A DNA stretch of 64,000 nt from Demequina oxidasica (GCF_000975115.1 NZ_BBRE01000003.1:310001-374000), one strand, 5' to 3'. Positions 1 through 9,446 are shown, numbered from the stretch's first letter. Program-made: numbers and translations. Notes: generated from the letters alone by a model not told the origin.

Positions 1-3000
1 GCCTCGTCTACGTCCTCCCACGCACGCGTGGGAATCAGTGGCCGGTCTGCGCCGCGGTGACGTGCCTTGACGTCGGGCTCGGGAGCCTTCGGTTTAGGCG
101 CCGCAACCTCGTCCTCCGTCTCGGCGGAGGCGTGCTCGACGGACTCGCCGGTAGCATCCTCGGCGTCGGCCATCGTGTTGTCCGCCTCACCGCCGTCAGT
201 GTCACTCGCGTCCCTGCTCGCGTCGGTGCCGACAGTGGAAACGTCAGCGGCGCTAGTTTCCATTGACACGACCGGAGCGGCGAGCTTAGGCACGCCGAAA
301 CCCATGCTGAAGCTGGGCAGCGGCGTGGGGCCAGAGTCGGGGGCGAGTTCCGGCACCACGATCTCCTCGTCGGAGCCATCGTCCGCTAGGTCGTCTGAGA
401 GCTCCTCGGCGTCAGCACTCTGGTCGTCGACAGCGTCATCGCCATCAACGGCGTCATGTTGCTGCCCCACTACATTCTCTTCATCAACCCGCTCCACCTC
501 GGCGGTGTCAGCCACCTTGGCAAACTGCGGAGCATCTGCAGGGCGCTCGGCATCCACGGCCACAGCCTCGGAACCAACAGATTCGGGTACAGCAGGCTCG
601 CCGCCGATCTGCTCGTCGATGAGGGCGGAAATCCCTAGCGTCTGGGGATGAGGGTCATCGCCTGTGCCAGCCACAGCATCGGCCGCGTCGTGGGAGCCAA
701 AGCCGGAGTCCTCCACGCGCAGGTCAGCGATGGCAAAGTCGTTGCCGTCCTCGCGGGCGGCATCCAGTGCGTCGTGCTCCGGGGGAAGCTCGACTCGCTC
801 AACCTCAATGTCGAGAGCGGGCTGGGTCACCTCACGTACGGTGCCCGCGCCCACCGTGGGGATCGCGGCAGTGCCGATGGCAGCGGTGCCGCCCGGACCA
901 TCCTCGGGGCGGGACTCACCGAGCGCGTCGAGCACCTGCTCGATCGCGGAATCCGGATCCATAAACACGTCGAGTGTCCACAGGGAGACGACCTTCCAAC
1001 CCAGGGCCTCGAGGGTCGAGTACTGCCAGCGCATGCGGTCGCGCAGACTGGCGGCGCCCACGGCTGCCGCCTCATCAGTGACGACGGCGACCTGGTAGGT
1101 CCGGTCATGACGACCACCCACCACCATCGCGATGGTGTCGGAGCCCACGCCGTAGCGCAGCCGTACCGCCAGACCGTGCCTACGAAGACGACCCGCGATG
1201 TCCGCGAGCAACCAGTCACTAGGACCGGGGTCGGGGCGCTCCGGAGTCACTACAGGCAAGTCAACCGAGGACATCAGGTCCCGGAGGTCGTCGATCCCGT
1301 GGCCCTCCTGCGCCCGGCTCGCCGCACCAGAAAGTTGAGTCGGATTGAGCGCCGTGAACACGCTCACGCGCTCCGTCGACACCACGAGGGCCTGCACCAG
1401 CGCCTGCCTGCCCCACGTCTCCGAAAGAGCACCGAGCTTGGCAGGGGCCACGCCCCGTGCATCGGCGGCGTAGCCGAGCGAGACGACCACCTCGTCCGCC
1501 ACCACGCCCGCGGAGTCCCCAAGGTTCATGACGTGCACCACGTTAGCGAGCCGGGCATCGCGCTCGCGCAAGGCGTCAACGATGCGTGAGCCGTGGAGGT
1601 CGTTGCCGGCCACCACCGCTAGCGCGCGGCGCGGCAGGGAGGCACGCACTCGCGCGACGTGGTCGACGACGGCCGTCACCTCGGCTCGGGTGGACTCCAC
1701 CTCGACGGCGCCCGCCACCGGGGCACCCACCGCGTCGAGCACAGTCACGGCCAGCCCGCCACGTTCCTCGGCCGCGGGCAGCGCCGACAGCGAGCGTCCA
1801 TAGGCGGCGCTCGCAAGCACCGCGGTCACCCGGGGGTCACGAGGCTGAGGAACGGCATGCATGACAATGTGAGGCAGGAGCCGGGCTAGCGCTGCCACGC
1901 CGGACCGGGTCGCAGTCTGCGCGTCTCCGAGCACCACTACCTGACGTGCGCGGGCCAGGGTCGACACGAGTTCGGCCAGGGCGAGCGATTCCCCTGCCAC
2001 GATGACCGCCAGGTCGATGCACCGGCTGGCGGGCGCCATGCGCGCCACCTGCTCCGCCCCAGCAATGACTACCGGGCGTAGCGCGGTGACGAGCGGCGCA
2101 TAGTCGCGCCAGAGCTCTTTGAGCGATCCGTCGCCGCCCTCAACCAGCGCGGCAAAGAGGTCGCGGGCGTAATGGGGGTGTCGCGCGATCGCGGTACGCC
2201 GACGCTCCGCGACTGCTCGCATCAACGGGCCCACCCGCGACGCCCCGAAGGCAGTGTCGCGGTCCAGGAAGGCGTCGACGGCCTTGCCGAGCGCGCCGGT
2301 CTCGGTCAGGCGGACGTCAGCGGCGACGATGGAGTCGAACGCAGCCGCCCACCAGGAGAACTCAAGGTCGCGCCGCACCTGCTCGGGGCCGGCTCCGCGG
2401 TCGTGCAGGTCCGCGAGCAGCTCAGCGAATCCCACCGCCTCGATGTCCGCCTCGATGGGCACAGCCTCGACCGCGTCGAGCGAGCCAGGGATACCCTCCG
2501 CCAGCCTGCTGAGCACCGAGACCATGTGATCCCAGGGCTGCTCGGCGAGTTTTTCCTCACCCGATGCCTGCTCCACCGCCTCGACGATCAGGCCCCACAG
2601 TTCGGCCGAGTTGTGCAGCCTCTCGCTAAAGATATCGAAGTCGTCGGGAACTACGGGCCACCCGCCAGAGGGGCTGTGAGCGCGCCACTTGAGGGCCTGC
2701 TCGTGGGCATTAACCAGGTTCTCGTGGAGGTTCTCCTTGCCACGCCCCGGGCGCAGCAGCTCGACGGCGCGGCGCACCATTCCGCGGCGATCGCGGCGCG
2801 GAACGTCCTGGTAACGAGGTGATGACGACGGCGCTGTGGCGGCCACCAGGTCGTGTAGAGAACGGTGGAAGACTGCGGGAGAGAACACGTCGAGCGTGGC
2901 CCGAATATCGTCAAACATGGTGACCTGGTCAGCCCACACTGCGAGCGAGGGCGCCTGATCCACGCCGGTCTCGTGCGCCGCCAGTGCGGCCTCGGTGCGC

Positions 3001-4520
3001 ATCTTAGGAATCTGACGCACCAAAATCGTCGCGAGCGCCTCGTCGTACTTGGCTCCCACCTCGGCGTCGTCCGTCGTTGCGGACCACCACGGCACCAAGT
3101 CTTCGGCCGGGACGGAAGTCTCCGCGGCATCGTCCGCCTCGGGCTCTTGGGCGGCGCGGTTCTCGGCCGCCGCGGTCTCACCTAGATGGGCGACTAGTTC
3201 GGCCGCCACAGAGGCAAAGCCGTGGTCGGCGACGATCGCTCCGGCATCGGCGCCCAAACGCACCGCCGTACCCGGCGAGGGGTCGCTCGACGTCAGCCTC
3301 ACCACGGCCTGCACGGCCTCGAAGGCGCTCACGCCCCATGGACGGTGGGGACGGTGCAGGGAGTCGAAGCGCTGTTGAAGGCCGTGACGCGCGCGGAGCA
3401 TGGCCTCGCCGCCCTCGCGCAACTGTGCGTCGTCCACGTCGACCGCGCCTAGCGTGATGGCCGAGAGCAACCGAGCCCGAGCCTCCGCGTTCCAAGTCCG
3501 CGAGTGCCCGTCGATGTACAGGTCGCCCGCGCCCAGGTCGTCGAGACAGCGTCCCACGCCCGCCACCGCGCCGTCACTCCCCGAGACAACGGCGACGACC
3601 TTGCCCGATGCTGCGGCGTCGGCTGCCACCGCGGCGGCCATGGACAAAGCATCGGCGCCGGGGGGAGCCTGCAGGAAGACGCTGCGGCCCGTCGCGATCA
3701 CGTCGAGGGCTGCGAACTGGTTGTCGTCCAAATCGCCAATGCCGCGCTCGGCGAACGGGTCACGGTCGCCTTTGGGGAAGGCTGGCAGGGGGCTGGCGAG
3801 AAGCTGGGCGGCGTCCTGGTCGCCGGCGACGGCGGCAAGAATGTCCGATGCGCCGATGACCGCGTCGCAGTCGTCCAGGTCGTCGAGCAAGCGCTGCTCG
3901 GGATCGTCATATGCCCCCACGAGCAGGTTCTCGACCACGGCGAAGTCCTCGCCAAAGAGCGTGCCGCGCTCGCGCAACGCGTTCCAGATGGGACGCGGGT
4001 CGAACGCCTTGCCGGCGCCAGGAGGCGGGACGAGGTCGGCGAGGGAGGCGGTGTCCCCACGGGTGCGCAGTTCCGTGGCGACAATGGGGTTGAGGGTCAC
4101 GCCGTCCAGCAGCGTGAGGTAGAAGTCGCGGTCGTTGAAGGCCTCGACCAGCATGGGGCGCAACAGCACCGGAACTTCGCGGCGCGCACCGTCCTGCGTC
4201 CAGGTGGCGGTGCCAACAGACATCGCCGCGGTCCAGACGCCCGATGCCGCCTTGACCTGCGTGGCCTGGCGGTAGATGAGGCCGATGCGGTGAAGGGCCG
4301 CGGCCTGTGGAGCCTCGTCGCGGATCAGCGCGGAGATGAGGGTGGGACGGCCGGCAAACAGCGGAGCGATGCCGGCGGGGTGCGCGCCGCGCAGATCGAC
4401 CACGTCCGCGCCTGCCGAGACAAGGTCCCGTAGCGGCGAGACGGTCGCCGATGTCGCGAGTTGCTCTCGCCATTCCTGAAGCGCCTCAGATACCAAGGCG
4501 CGGCCGATGTAGTCCACCAC
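1..4520 (-). CDS. Giant SF1 helicase/REase-like protein with degenerate motifs (partial)
   Basis: The frame is open for 1,506 codons from a GTG GTG pair at 4520 and leaves the window before a stop, so the C-terminus is missing. An in-frame TGA lies just upstream. The layout resembles actinobacterial DUF4011-type superfamily 1 helicases that end in an MTES_1575 REase-like domain. It has an N-terminal region (about 1-250), a Q-motif-like DDNQ, a helicase core (about 265-1050), an REase-like domain (about 1095-1200, with LGWKVVSLW and DVFMDP), then an acidic tail. The P-loop position reads APPGADALSM instead of GPPGTGKS, and the Walker B position reads AGES instead of DEAS. ATPase activity is therefore doubtful, although motif III-like VVVLGD survives. 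AGGGGA abuts the GTGs, so a nearby TTG start is possible. Confidence 0.75.
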   Translation of the reverse strand, partial: MVDYIGRALVSEALQEWREQLATSATVSPLRDLVSAGADVVDLRGAHPAGIAPLFAGRPTLISALIRDEAPQAAALHRIGLIYRQATQVKAASGVWTAAMSVGTATWTQDGARREVPVLLRPMLVEAFNDRDFYLTLLDGVTLNPIVATELRTRGDTASLADLVPPPGAGKAFDPRPIWNALRERGTLFGEDFAVVENLLVGAYDDPEQRLLDDLDDCDAVIGASDILAAVAGDQDAAQLLASPLPAFPKGDRDPFAERGIGDLDDNQFAALDVIATGRSVFLQAPPGADALSMAAAVAADAAASGKVVAVVSGSDGAVAGVGRCLDDLGAGDLYIDGHSRTWNAEARARLLSAITLGAVDVDDAQLREGGEAMLRARHGLQQRFDSLHRPHRPWGVSAFEAVQAVVRLTSSDPSPGTAVRLGADAGAIVADHGFASVAAELVAHLGETAAAENRAAQEPEADDAAETSVPAEDLVPWWSATTDDAEVGAKYDEALATILVRQIPKMRTEAALAAHETGVDQAPSLAVWADQVTMFDDIRATLDVFSPAVFHRSLHDLVAATAPSSSPRYQDVPRRDRRGMVRRAVELLRPGRGKENLHENLVNAHEQALKWRAHSPSGGWPVVPDDFDIFSERLHNSAELWGLIVEAVEQASGEEKLAEQPWDHMVSVLSRLAEGIPGSLDAVEAVPIEADIEAVGFAELLADLHDRGAGPEQVRRDLEFSWWAAAFDSIVAADVRLTETGALGKAVDAFLDRDTAFGASRVGPLMRAVAERRRTAIARHPHYARDLFAALVEGGDGSLKELWRDYAPLVTALRPVVIAGAEQVARMAPASRCIDLAVIVAGESLALAELVSTLARARQVVVLGDAQTATRSGVAALARLLPHIVMHAVPQPRDPRVTAVLASAAYGRSLSALPAAEERGGLAVTVLDAVGAPVAGAVEVESTRAEVTAVVDHVARVRASLPRRALAVVAGNDLHGSRIVDALRERDARLANVVHVMNLGDSAGVVADEVVVSLGYAADARGVAPAKLGALSETWGRQALVQALVVSTERVSVFTALNPTQLSGAASRAQEGHGIDDLRDLMSSVDLPVVTPERPDPGPSDWLLADIAGRLRRHGLAVRLRYGVGSDTIAMVVGGRHDRTYQVAVVTDEAAAVGAASLRDRMRWQYSTLEALGWKVVSLWTLDVFMDPDSAIEQVLDALGESRPEDGPGGTAAIGTAAIPTVGAGTVREVTQPALDIEVERVELPPEHDALDAAREDGNDFAIADLRVEDSGFGSHDAADAVAGTGDDPHPQTLGISALIDEQIGGEPAVPESVGSEAVAVDAERPADAPQFAKVADTAEVERVDEENVVGQQHDAVDGDDAVDDQSADAEELSDDLADDGSDEEIVVPELAPDSGPTPLPSFSMGFGVPKLAAPVVSMETSAADVSTVGTDASRDASDTDGGEADNTMADAEDATGESVEHASAETEDEVAAPKPKAPEPDVKARHRGADRPLIPTRAWEDVDE

Positions 4521-4779
4521 TCCCCTACGGTAACGAGCGCAGCGAATTCACGCGCGACACCACGCCGCACCCGGTGCTGTGCTCTTGCGCACACTCACGG
4601 ACCGCCAGCAATATTTGCTTGCGCCAAACGTACGTTGCGGGACCGCTAGAGGGAGTGTTGCGGCCGGGCAAAAAAAGACAGTGCGCGCCGACTTATCCAG
4701 CCGACACGCACCGTTGGAGAAATTGTGGACCTCCGGACCTTGCGCGTCAACTCGGACGCGCCGGCCCAGCGTCCGCAGG

Positions 4780-5211
4780 CTAAAGTTCTACCGGCTCCAC
4801 TCCGAGCTGGCCAATCAGCACCAACACACGCGCGTGGATCTCGTCACGGATGGGCCTCACTGACTCGATACCCTGTCCGGCCGGGTCGTCGAGCTTCCAG
4901 TCCTCGTAGGTCTTGCCGGGGAAGTACGGGCAGACGTCGCCGCAGCCCATCGTGATCACGGCATCGGACGCCTCGACAGCCTCGGGGGTCAGCACCTTGG
5001 GCTGCTCCTCGCGGATGTCGATGCCAAGCTCGAGCATTGCGTCGACGGCGGTGGGGTTGATCTGGTCGGCGGGCATCGATCCGGCCGACCGCACCTCGAC
5101 GGCGCCGCCTGACAATGCGCGCAGGAAGCCTGCCGCCATCTGTGAGCGGCCGGCATTGTGCACACACACGAACAGTGCGGAAGGTCGTTGGTCAGCAGAT
5201 TCAGCGGTCAT
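4780..5211 (-). CDS. arsC: Arsenate reductase, low-molecular-weight phosphatase fold
   Basis: This 143-residue protein reduces arsenate to arsenite in the cytoplasm. The phosphatase loop CVHNAGRS sits at residues 16-23, with C16 and R22 forming the CX5R anion site. Further cysteines are C90 and C94, and the general-acid DP pair is at 109-110. The sequence resembles the mycothiol-dependent ArsC1/ArsC2 group of actinobacteria more than the glutaredoxin-linked E. coli type; that cofactor is inferred. Its ATG overlaps the arsR stop by 4 bp (ATGA), so translation is probably coupled. It is the last gene of the acr3-arsR-arsC operon. Confidence 0.92.
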   Translation of the reverse strand: MTAESADQRPSALFVCVHNAGRSQMAAGFLRALSGGAVEVRSAGSMPADQINPTAVDAMLELGIDIREEQPKVLTPEAVEASDAVITMGCGDVCPYFPGKTYEDWKLDDPAGQGIESVRPIRDEIHARVLVLIGQLGVEPVEL

Positions 5212-5642
5212 CGGTTTTCTCCTGTGATGAGGGGTGTGGACTGAGGTGCAGAAATGGCGCCCAACAGGGCGTCGACGGCAGGCGCGTGGGCGGGAGCAAG
5301 CGAGTACCAGACCCAGGTCCCGCGCCGCTCTGACGTGAGGATGCCGGCCTCGCGCAGCACCTTGAGGTGATGCGAGACCGTGGGCTGCGACACGTCAGCG
5401 AGTTCAGCGAGGTCGCATACGCACGCCTCCGCCTGGCCGGACTGGGAAAGGTAGGACAGCATGCGTAGCCGAAGCGGGTCGGCGACGGCCTTGAGTAGGC
5501 CCGCGGCATTGGCGGCGGCTACCGGGGATAGTGGCGCGACGCCCTGGGCGGGCGCGCAAGCATCGGCGGCAATGCCTGCACCCGATGCTGGCACTGCAGT
5601 CACGTCAGTCACCGGAATCGCCTGTCGAGTGGGGGTACTCAT
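5208..5642 (-). CDS. arsR: ArsR/SmtB-family arsenic-responsive repressor
   Basis: This is a 144-residue winged-helix repressor. The recognition helix region reads SQPTVSHHLKVLREAG (about 85-100), and the metalloid motif CVCDL carries C74 and C76, as in the E. coli ArsR-type site. An unusual N-terminal extension of about 40 residues precedes the DNA-binding fold and contains C29, a possible third arsenic ligand. The gene sits between the efflux pump and the reductase and overlaps both by 4 bp. The repressor therefore probably controls its own operon through the inverted repeat before acr3. Confidence 0.92.
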   Translation of the reverse strand: MSTPTRQAIPVTDVTAVPASGAGIAADACAPAQGVAPLSPVAAANAAGLLKAVADPLRLRMLSYLSQSGQAEACVCDLAELADVSQPTVSHHLKVLREAGILTSERRGTWVWYSLAPAHAPAVDALLGAISAPQSTPLITGENR

Positions 5643-6757
5643 GACTTGACCTCAGCGCGGTTGGATAGCGGCAGCCCGGTGGTGGGGTTGATGTGCCACC
5701 AGCGCCGCGCGAGCCATAGCGAGACGTAGACCAGTCCAACGAGCACGGGCACCTCGATGAGCGGACCCACCACGCCCGCGAGCGCCTGGCCGGAGGTGGC
5801 CCCAAAGGTGCCGATTGCCACCGCGATGGCGAGCTCAAAATTGTTTCCCGCGGCGGTGAACGCGAGCGTCGTGGAGCGCGCGTAGCCGAGTCGTAACTGG
5901 CGGCCCGTGACGATGCCGATGCCCCACATGAGCGCGAAGTAGACCAGCAGCGGCAGCGCAATGCGGGCCACGTCCCAGGGGTTGGAGGTCACTGCCTCGC
6001 CCTGCAGGGCGAACAGCAGCACGATCGTGAACAGCAGGCCGTAGAGCGCCCAGGGGCCGATGCGTGGTATGAACTTGTCCTCGTACCAGTCGCGGCCCTT
6101 GGTGCGCTCGCCCACGTATCGCGACGCGAAGCCGGCCGCGAGCGGGATGCCTAAGAACACCAGCACGTTGAGCGCTATCTGCCCCATGGACACCTCGAGG
6201 CCCTGGGTATCCAGCCCCAACCACCCTGGCAGTACTGTCAGGTAGAAATAGCCGAGTACCGCGAACGCCACCACCTGGAACGCCGCGTTGACCGCGACCA
6301 AGACGGCCGCCGCCTCGCGGTCGCCACACGCCAGGTCGTTCCAGATCACCACCATCGCGATACAGCGTGCGAGGCCAACAATGATCAGCCCGGTGCGGTA
6401 CTCCGGCAGGTCGGCCAGGAAGATCCACGCGAGCGCGAACATCAGCGCCGGACCCACGATCCAGTTGAGCGCGAGCGAGCTCACCAGCAGTCGCTTATCC
6501 CCCGTGACTGCGGTCATCCTGTCGTAGCGGACCTTGGCCAGTACCGGGTACATCATCACTAGCAATCCGATGCCGATCGGCACCGAGATCCCGCCCACTT
6601 CCAGCTCGACCAGCAGGTCGGACAGCCCCGGGATGAAGCGTCCCAGCAAGATGCCGCCCACCATGGCGAGTCCGATCCACAGCGGCAGCCAACGGTCAAG
6701 CGTGGAAAGCCGCGCGGGCGCTGTTGTGGACTGGGAAGCAACTACTTGATTCGACAT
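5639..6757 (-). CDS. acr3: Arsenite efflux permease, ACR3 family
   Basis: This 372-residue integral membrane protein has about ten hydrophobic segments and matches the ACR3 (BASS-fold) arsenite exporters rather than E. coli-type ArsB. Family hallmarks include VARCIAMV-like text (GLARCIAMVVIW, with the conserved Cys) near residue 130 and the NNFELAIAVAIGTFG segment near 305. It exports arsenite made by ArsC. It is the first gene of the operon. No ribosome-binding site is visible before the ATG, and a TATAGA element lies only 6-11 nt upstream, so the message may be leaderless. Confidence 0.93.
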   Translation of the reverse strand: MSNQVVASQSTTAPARLSTLDRWLPLWIGLAMVGGILLGRFIPGLSDLLVELEVGGISVPIGIGLLVMMYPVLAKVRYDRMTAVTGDKRLLVSSLALNWIVGPALMFALAWIFLADLPEYRTGLIIVGLARCIAMVVIWNDLACGDREAAAVLVAVNAAFQVVAFAVLGYFYLTVLPGWLGLDTQGLEVSMGQIALNVLVFLGIPLAAGFASRYVGERTKGRDWYEDKFIPRIGPWALYGLLFTIVLLFALQGEAVTSNPWDVARIALPLLVYFALMWGIGIVTGRQLRLGYARSTTLAFTAAGNNFELAIAVAIGTFGATSGQALAGVVGPLIEVPVLVGLVYVSLWLARRWWHINPTTGLPLSNRAEVKS

Positions 6758-6765
6758 GCGTCTAT

Positions 6766-6781
6766 ATTGACAGTCGTCGAT
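6766..6781 (-). promoter_or_regulatory. Putative ArsR operator before acr3
   Basis: Read on the minus strand this is ATCGAC-GACT-GTCAAT, an inverted repeat with 6-nt arms differing at one position. It lies 9 nt before the acr3 ATG and overlaps the likely -10 region. ArsR operators are usually short imperfect dyads of this kind, so autoregulation is the natural inference. The binding assignment is not proven by sequence. Confidence 0.5.
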
Positions 6782-6904
6782 TCATAACGCAAGGCCCGCC
6801 GCCGATGCTGGGGCAAGGAGCGCTCGCCGTTCATCTTGCTCACGACGTGCGTTTACCCGCCATGACTAGTCGCCACGGTTGCCCACCACGCCCATTCGCG
6901 ATCA

Positions 6905-8218
6905 CTATTCGCCGCGCGACTGCTTCCGGAGCGTGTCGCGCACCCGTGGCACGTGAACTCCCGTCGACGCCATGTGAGCCCGAGTGCGCCTGCGGCTGCG
7001 GATGACACCCACCAGTCCTACCGCCCAGGGGATCGCGAGCGCCGCGAACGCGAGGCGGAACTCGTTCAACGTGTACTCCGTCGCGCCCGGGGGCGACGTG
7101 AGCTGCAGCACCAGACCGATCAGTAGCACGGCGACGATCGTGGACAGGAACCCGCCGATGTTCACGAACCCGGTAGCAGTCCCCAGTCGCTCCGACGGAG
7201 AGAACGTGCGCGCGAAGTCGATTCCCACCAGCGAGATCGGCCCTCCGACCCCGATGACCACGCAGAACACCGCAAGCTGCCACAAAGGCCGCGGGGTACT
7301 GAAGGACAGCAACACTACCCAAGCAATCGCCGATGCCGCGGCGGAGCCAAGCACGATCCACGACCTCCGCATCGGGAAGCGCGACGTGAAGAAGCCCGCG
7401 GCCGGCCCCGCAATCATCGCTGACACCGTGAGCACCACGAGCAGGCTGCTCGCCTGCGCCGGCGCGAGCTCCTGTGCCATCACTAGGAACGGCACGCCCC
7501 ACAGCAGGGCGAACGAGTTGGTGCCGAACGGGGCAAGGAAGTGGCTCCAGAATCCAAGTTGCGTTCCCGCCGGGGTGGTGGCGGCGCGCACCGACTTCCA
7601 GAACTTCTCGCGCTGAGCCACCACCGGCGACTCCGCGGCGCTGGGAGGCATGCGTACTCCAAAAAACGCCACCATCGCGGCCACAACGCCAAAACCGGCC
7701 AGGATGGAGAACGTCACCGACCATCCACGCGCGTGCAGCAGTAGCGCGACGGGTACCGCGGTCGCGAGCTGACCCGCCTGGCCGATCAGCCCCGTGACCT
7801 GTACCAAGATGGGCACCCTGCGCGGAGAGAACCACTCGGCCACCAACCGGGCAGCGGCGATGAAGATGGGAGCGTCTCCGGCGCCGATGAGAACACGGGC
7901 CACGAGCGCGAGGGCGACGTGATCGGTGAGGGCCAGGAGCAACTGTCCCGACGCCATCACCAGCGATCCCACGGTCATCACCGCGCGCGGACCCCAGCGG
8001 TCGAGCAGGTGCCCGGCGGGGACCTGCATCAGCGCATAAGCGCCCAACTGCACCACGGTAAACATCGCGAGCCCAGTGGCCTGAATGCCAAACCTGTCGA
8101 CCGCCTCGACGCCAGCGACGCCCAAGGCAGTACGGTGCACCACCGCCGCGAAGTAGACAAAGACGCCGGCCGCGAAGACTACCCATGCAAAGCGAGCCGA
8201 CGGTACCCGTGTGCTCAT
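6905..8218 (-). CDS. MFS transporter (12-segment permease)
   Basis: This protein of about 437 residues has roughly twelve hydrophobic segments. The MFS motif A region GHLLDRWGPRAV lies after the second segment, and R/K-rich loops are placed as in drug and sugar porters. The substrate cannot be read from sequence. ATG at 8218 (MSTRVPSARF) is preferred over GTG at 8230; neither has a good ribosome-binding site. It stands between the arsenic operon and tRNA-Arg, with about 150 bp of noncoding DNA before acr3, so it is probably its own unit. Confidence 0.85.
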   Translation of the reverse strand: MSTRVPSARFAWVVFAAGVFVYFAAVVHRTALGVAGVEAVDRFGIQATGLAMFTVVQLGAYALMQVPAGHLLDRWGPRAVMTVGSLVMASGQLLLALTDHVALALVARVLIGAGDAPIFIAAARLVAEWFSPRRVPILVQVTGLIGQAGQLATAVPVALLLHARGWSVTFSILAGFGVVAAMVAFFGVRMPPSAAESPVVAQREKFWKSVRAATTPAGTQLGFWSHFLAPFGTNSFALLWGVPFLVMAQELAPAQASSLLVVLTVSAMIAGPAAGFFTSRFPMRRSWIVLGSAAASAIAWVVLLSFSTPRPLWQLAVFCVVIGVGGPISLVGIDFARTFSPSERLGTATGFVNIGGFLSTIVAVLLIGLVLQLTSPPGATEYTLNEFRLAFAALAIPWAVGLVGVIRSRRRTRAHMASTGVHVPRVRDTLRKQSRGE

Positions 8219-8280
8219 GCATTGATCCACATGGTTACCAGGCTCATCTCGCCAGCGTACGCCGCGAGGCGGCGTGGGGG

Positions 8281-8353
8281 TGCGCCTGGGCAGATTCGAA
8301 CTGCCGACACCCGCTTTAGGAGAGCGGTGCTCTATCCCCTGAGCTACAAGCGC
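8281..8353 (-). tRNA. tRNA-Arg (anticodon CCT)
   Basis: A 73-nt cloverleaf reads leftward. The acceptor stem GCGCTTG pairs with CAGGCGC (one G-T pair), the anticodon stem CCGCT/AGCGG encloses loop CTCCTAA, and the T loop is GTTCGAATC. Anticodon CCT decodes AGG. The 3' CCA is not encoded. Confidence 0.95.
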
Positions 8354-8378
8354 TTTACGAGAAAAAGCCTACCTGGGG

Positions 8379-9365
8379 TTACCACCTGGCGTGAACGTGC
8401 TCACGAATGTCGCGGTTGTAGATCTCGGCGAGTTTCGCCATGGTCGCGTCGTCGAGCTGCGGGTAGTCTCCGACTGCGGAGTTCAGCCGCGCCTGCTCGG
8501 GCGTGCGTGCCCCGGGAATCATGGTCGAGATGTCCAAGGACGCCAGCCATGCCAGGGCGAGTTGCGAGGTGGTCCAGCCCTGGGGGGTCAGCGCAGCCAC
8601 CTCGCGCGCGGCCTTGACGCCCACACCAAAAGGGACTCCGGCAAAGGTTTCGCCCACGTCAAAGGCGGAGCCGTCGCGGTTGTACGTGCGGTGATCGTTG
8701 TCGGCAAAGGTGGTGTCCTCGTCGTACTTACCGGACAGCAGGCCCGAGGCAAGGGGCACGCGGGCGATGATGCCCACGCCCGCCTCGTCCGCCGCGCCCA
8801 GGACGCGCTCGAGCGGCTTGCGACGGAACACGTTGACGATGATCTGAATGGTAGCGAGGTCGGGCTCGCCTAAGACACGCATCGCGTCGTCCACAAGTTC
8901 GACGGACACACCCCATTTGGCGATGCGCCCCTCGTCGACGAGAGTACGCAGGTTGTCGAACGTCTGTGGGTCGTGCATCACCTCGGAAGGCGGGCAGTGC
9001 AACTGCACCAGGTCGAGGCAGTCCACGCCCAAGTTTTCGCGCGAGCGGTCCGTCCATCGACGATAGTTGTCGAGGTTGTACTCGGCTGCGACGTGCGGGT
9101 CAGCTCGCCGCCCCATCTTGGTCGCGACCGTAAAGCGCGCCTTGTCAGGGTGAGAGTTCACGAATGCACCAACGGCTCGCTCAGAGCGCCCGTCACCATA
9201 GACGTCTGCGGTGTCGAAGAATGTGGTCCCGGACTCCGCAGCGGCCGCCAGAATCTTGTGCGACTGCTCGTCGCTCACGTCGCCCCAGTCGGCGCCGAGC
9301 TGCCAGCAGCCCAGGCCAACCTGCGAAAGGTCTCGACCAAGACGGGGAACACGATTACTCTTCAT
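8379..9365 (-). CDS. Aldo/keto reductase
   Basis: This is a 328-residue NAD(P)H-dependent oxidoreductase of the AKR TIM-barrel superfamily. The catalytic tetrad is visible: DTADVYG gives Asp and Tyr (about 51 and 56), VATKMG gives Lys (about 84), and VQLHCP gives His (about 118). The C-terminal part carries the usual cofactor-phosphate region (IPGARTPEQ, about 282-290). The substrate is unknown; these enzymes act on varied aldehydes and ketones. It is a single gene between tRNA-Arg and the NlpC/P60 gene. Confidence 0.92.
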   Translation of the reverse strand: MKSNRVPRLGRDLSQVGLGCWQLGADWGDVSDEQSHKILAAAAESGTTFFDTADVYGDGRSERAVGAFVNSHPDKARFTVATKMGRRADPHVAAEYNLDNYRRWTDRSRENLGVDCLDLVQLHCPPSEVMHDPQTFDNLRTLVDEGRIAKWGVSVELVDDAMRVLGEPDLATIQIIVNVFRRKPLERVLGAADEAGVGIIARVPLASGLLSGKYDEDTTFADNDHRTYNRDGSAFDVGETFAGVPFGVGVKAAREVAALTPQGWTTSQLALAWLASLDISTMIPGARTPEQARLNSAVGDYPQLDDATMAKLAEIYNRDIREHVHARW

Positions 9366-9446
9366 GCCCCCACGCTAGAGCACTATCACCGGTGTGCGCC
9401 ACCACGAGGGGACCAGTCTTATCCCTGCCGACCGCCCAAAGACGAC

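Noticed and set aside
67..4433. Several long plus-strand frames opposite the helicase-like gene (for example 648-1589, 2172-2822 and 3504-4433)
   Set aside because: They lie antisense to a continuous 1,506-codon frame with family similarity, have no recognisable domains, and are typical high-GC shadow frames.
6840..8222. Minus-strand 460-residue frame over the MFS gene
   Set aside because: It is in another frame, rich in Arg/Gly/His, with no membrane segments; the 437-residue permease frame is clearly the real one.
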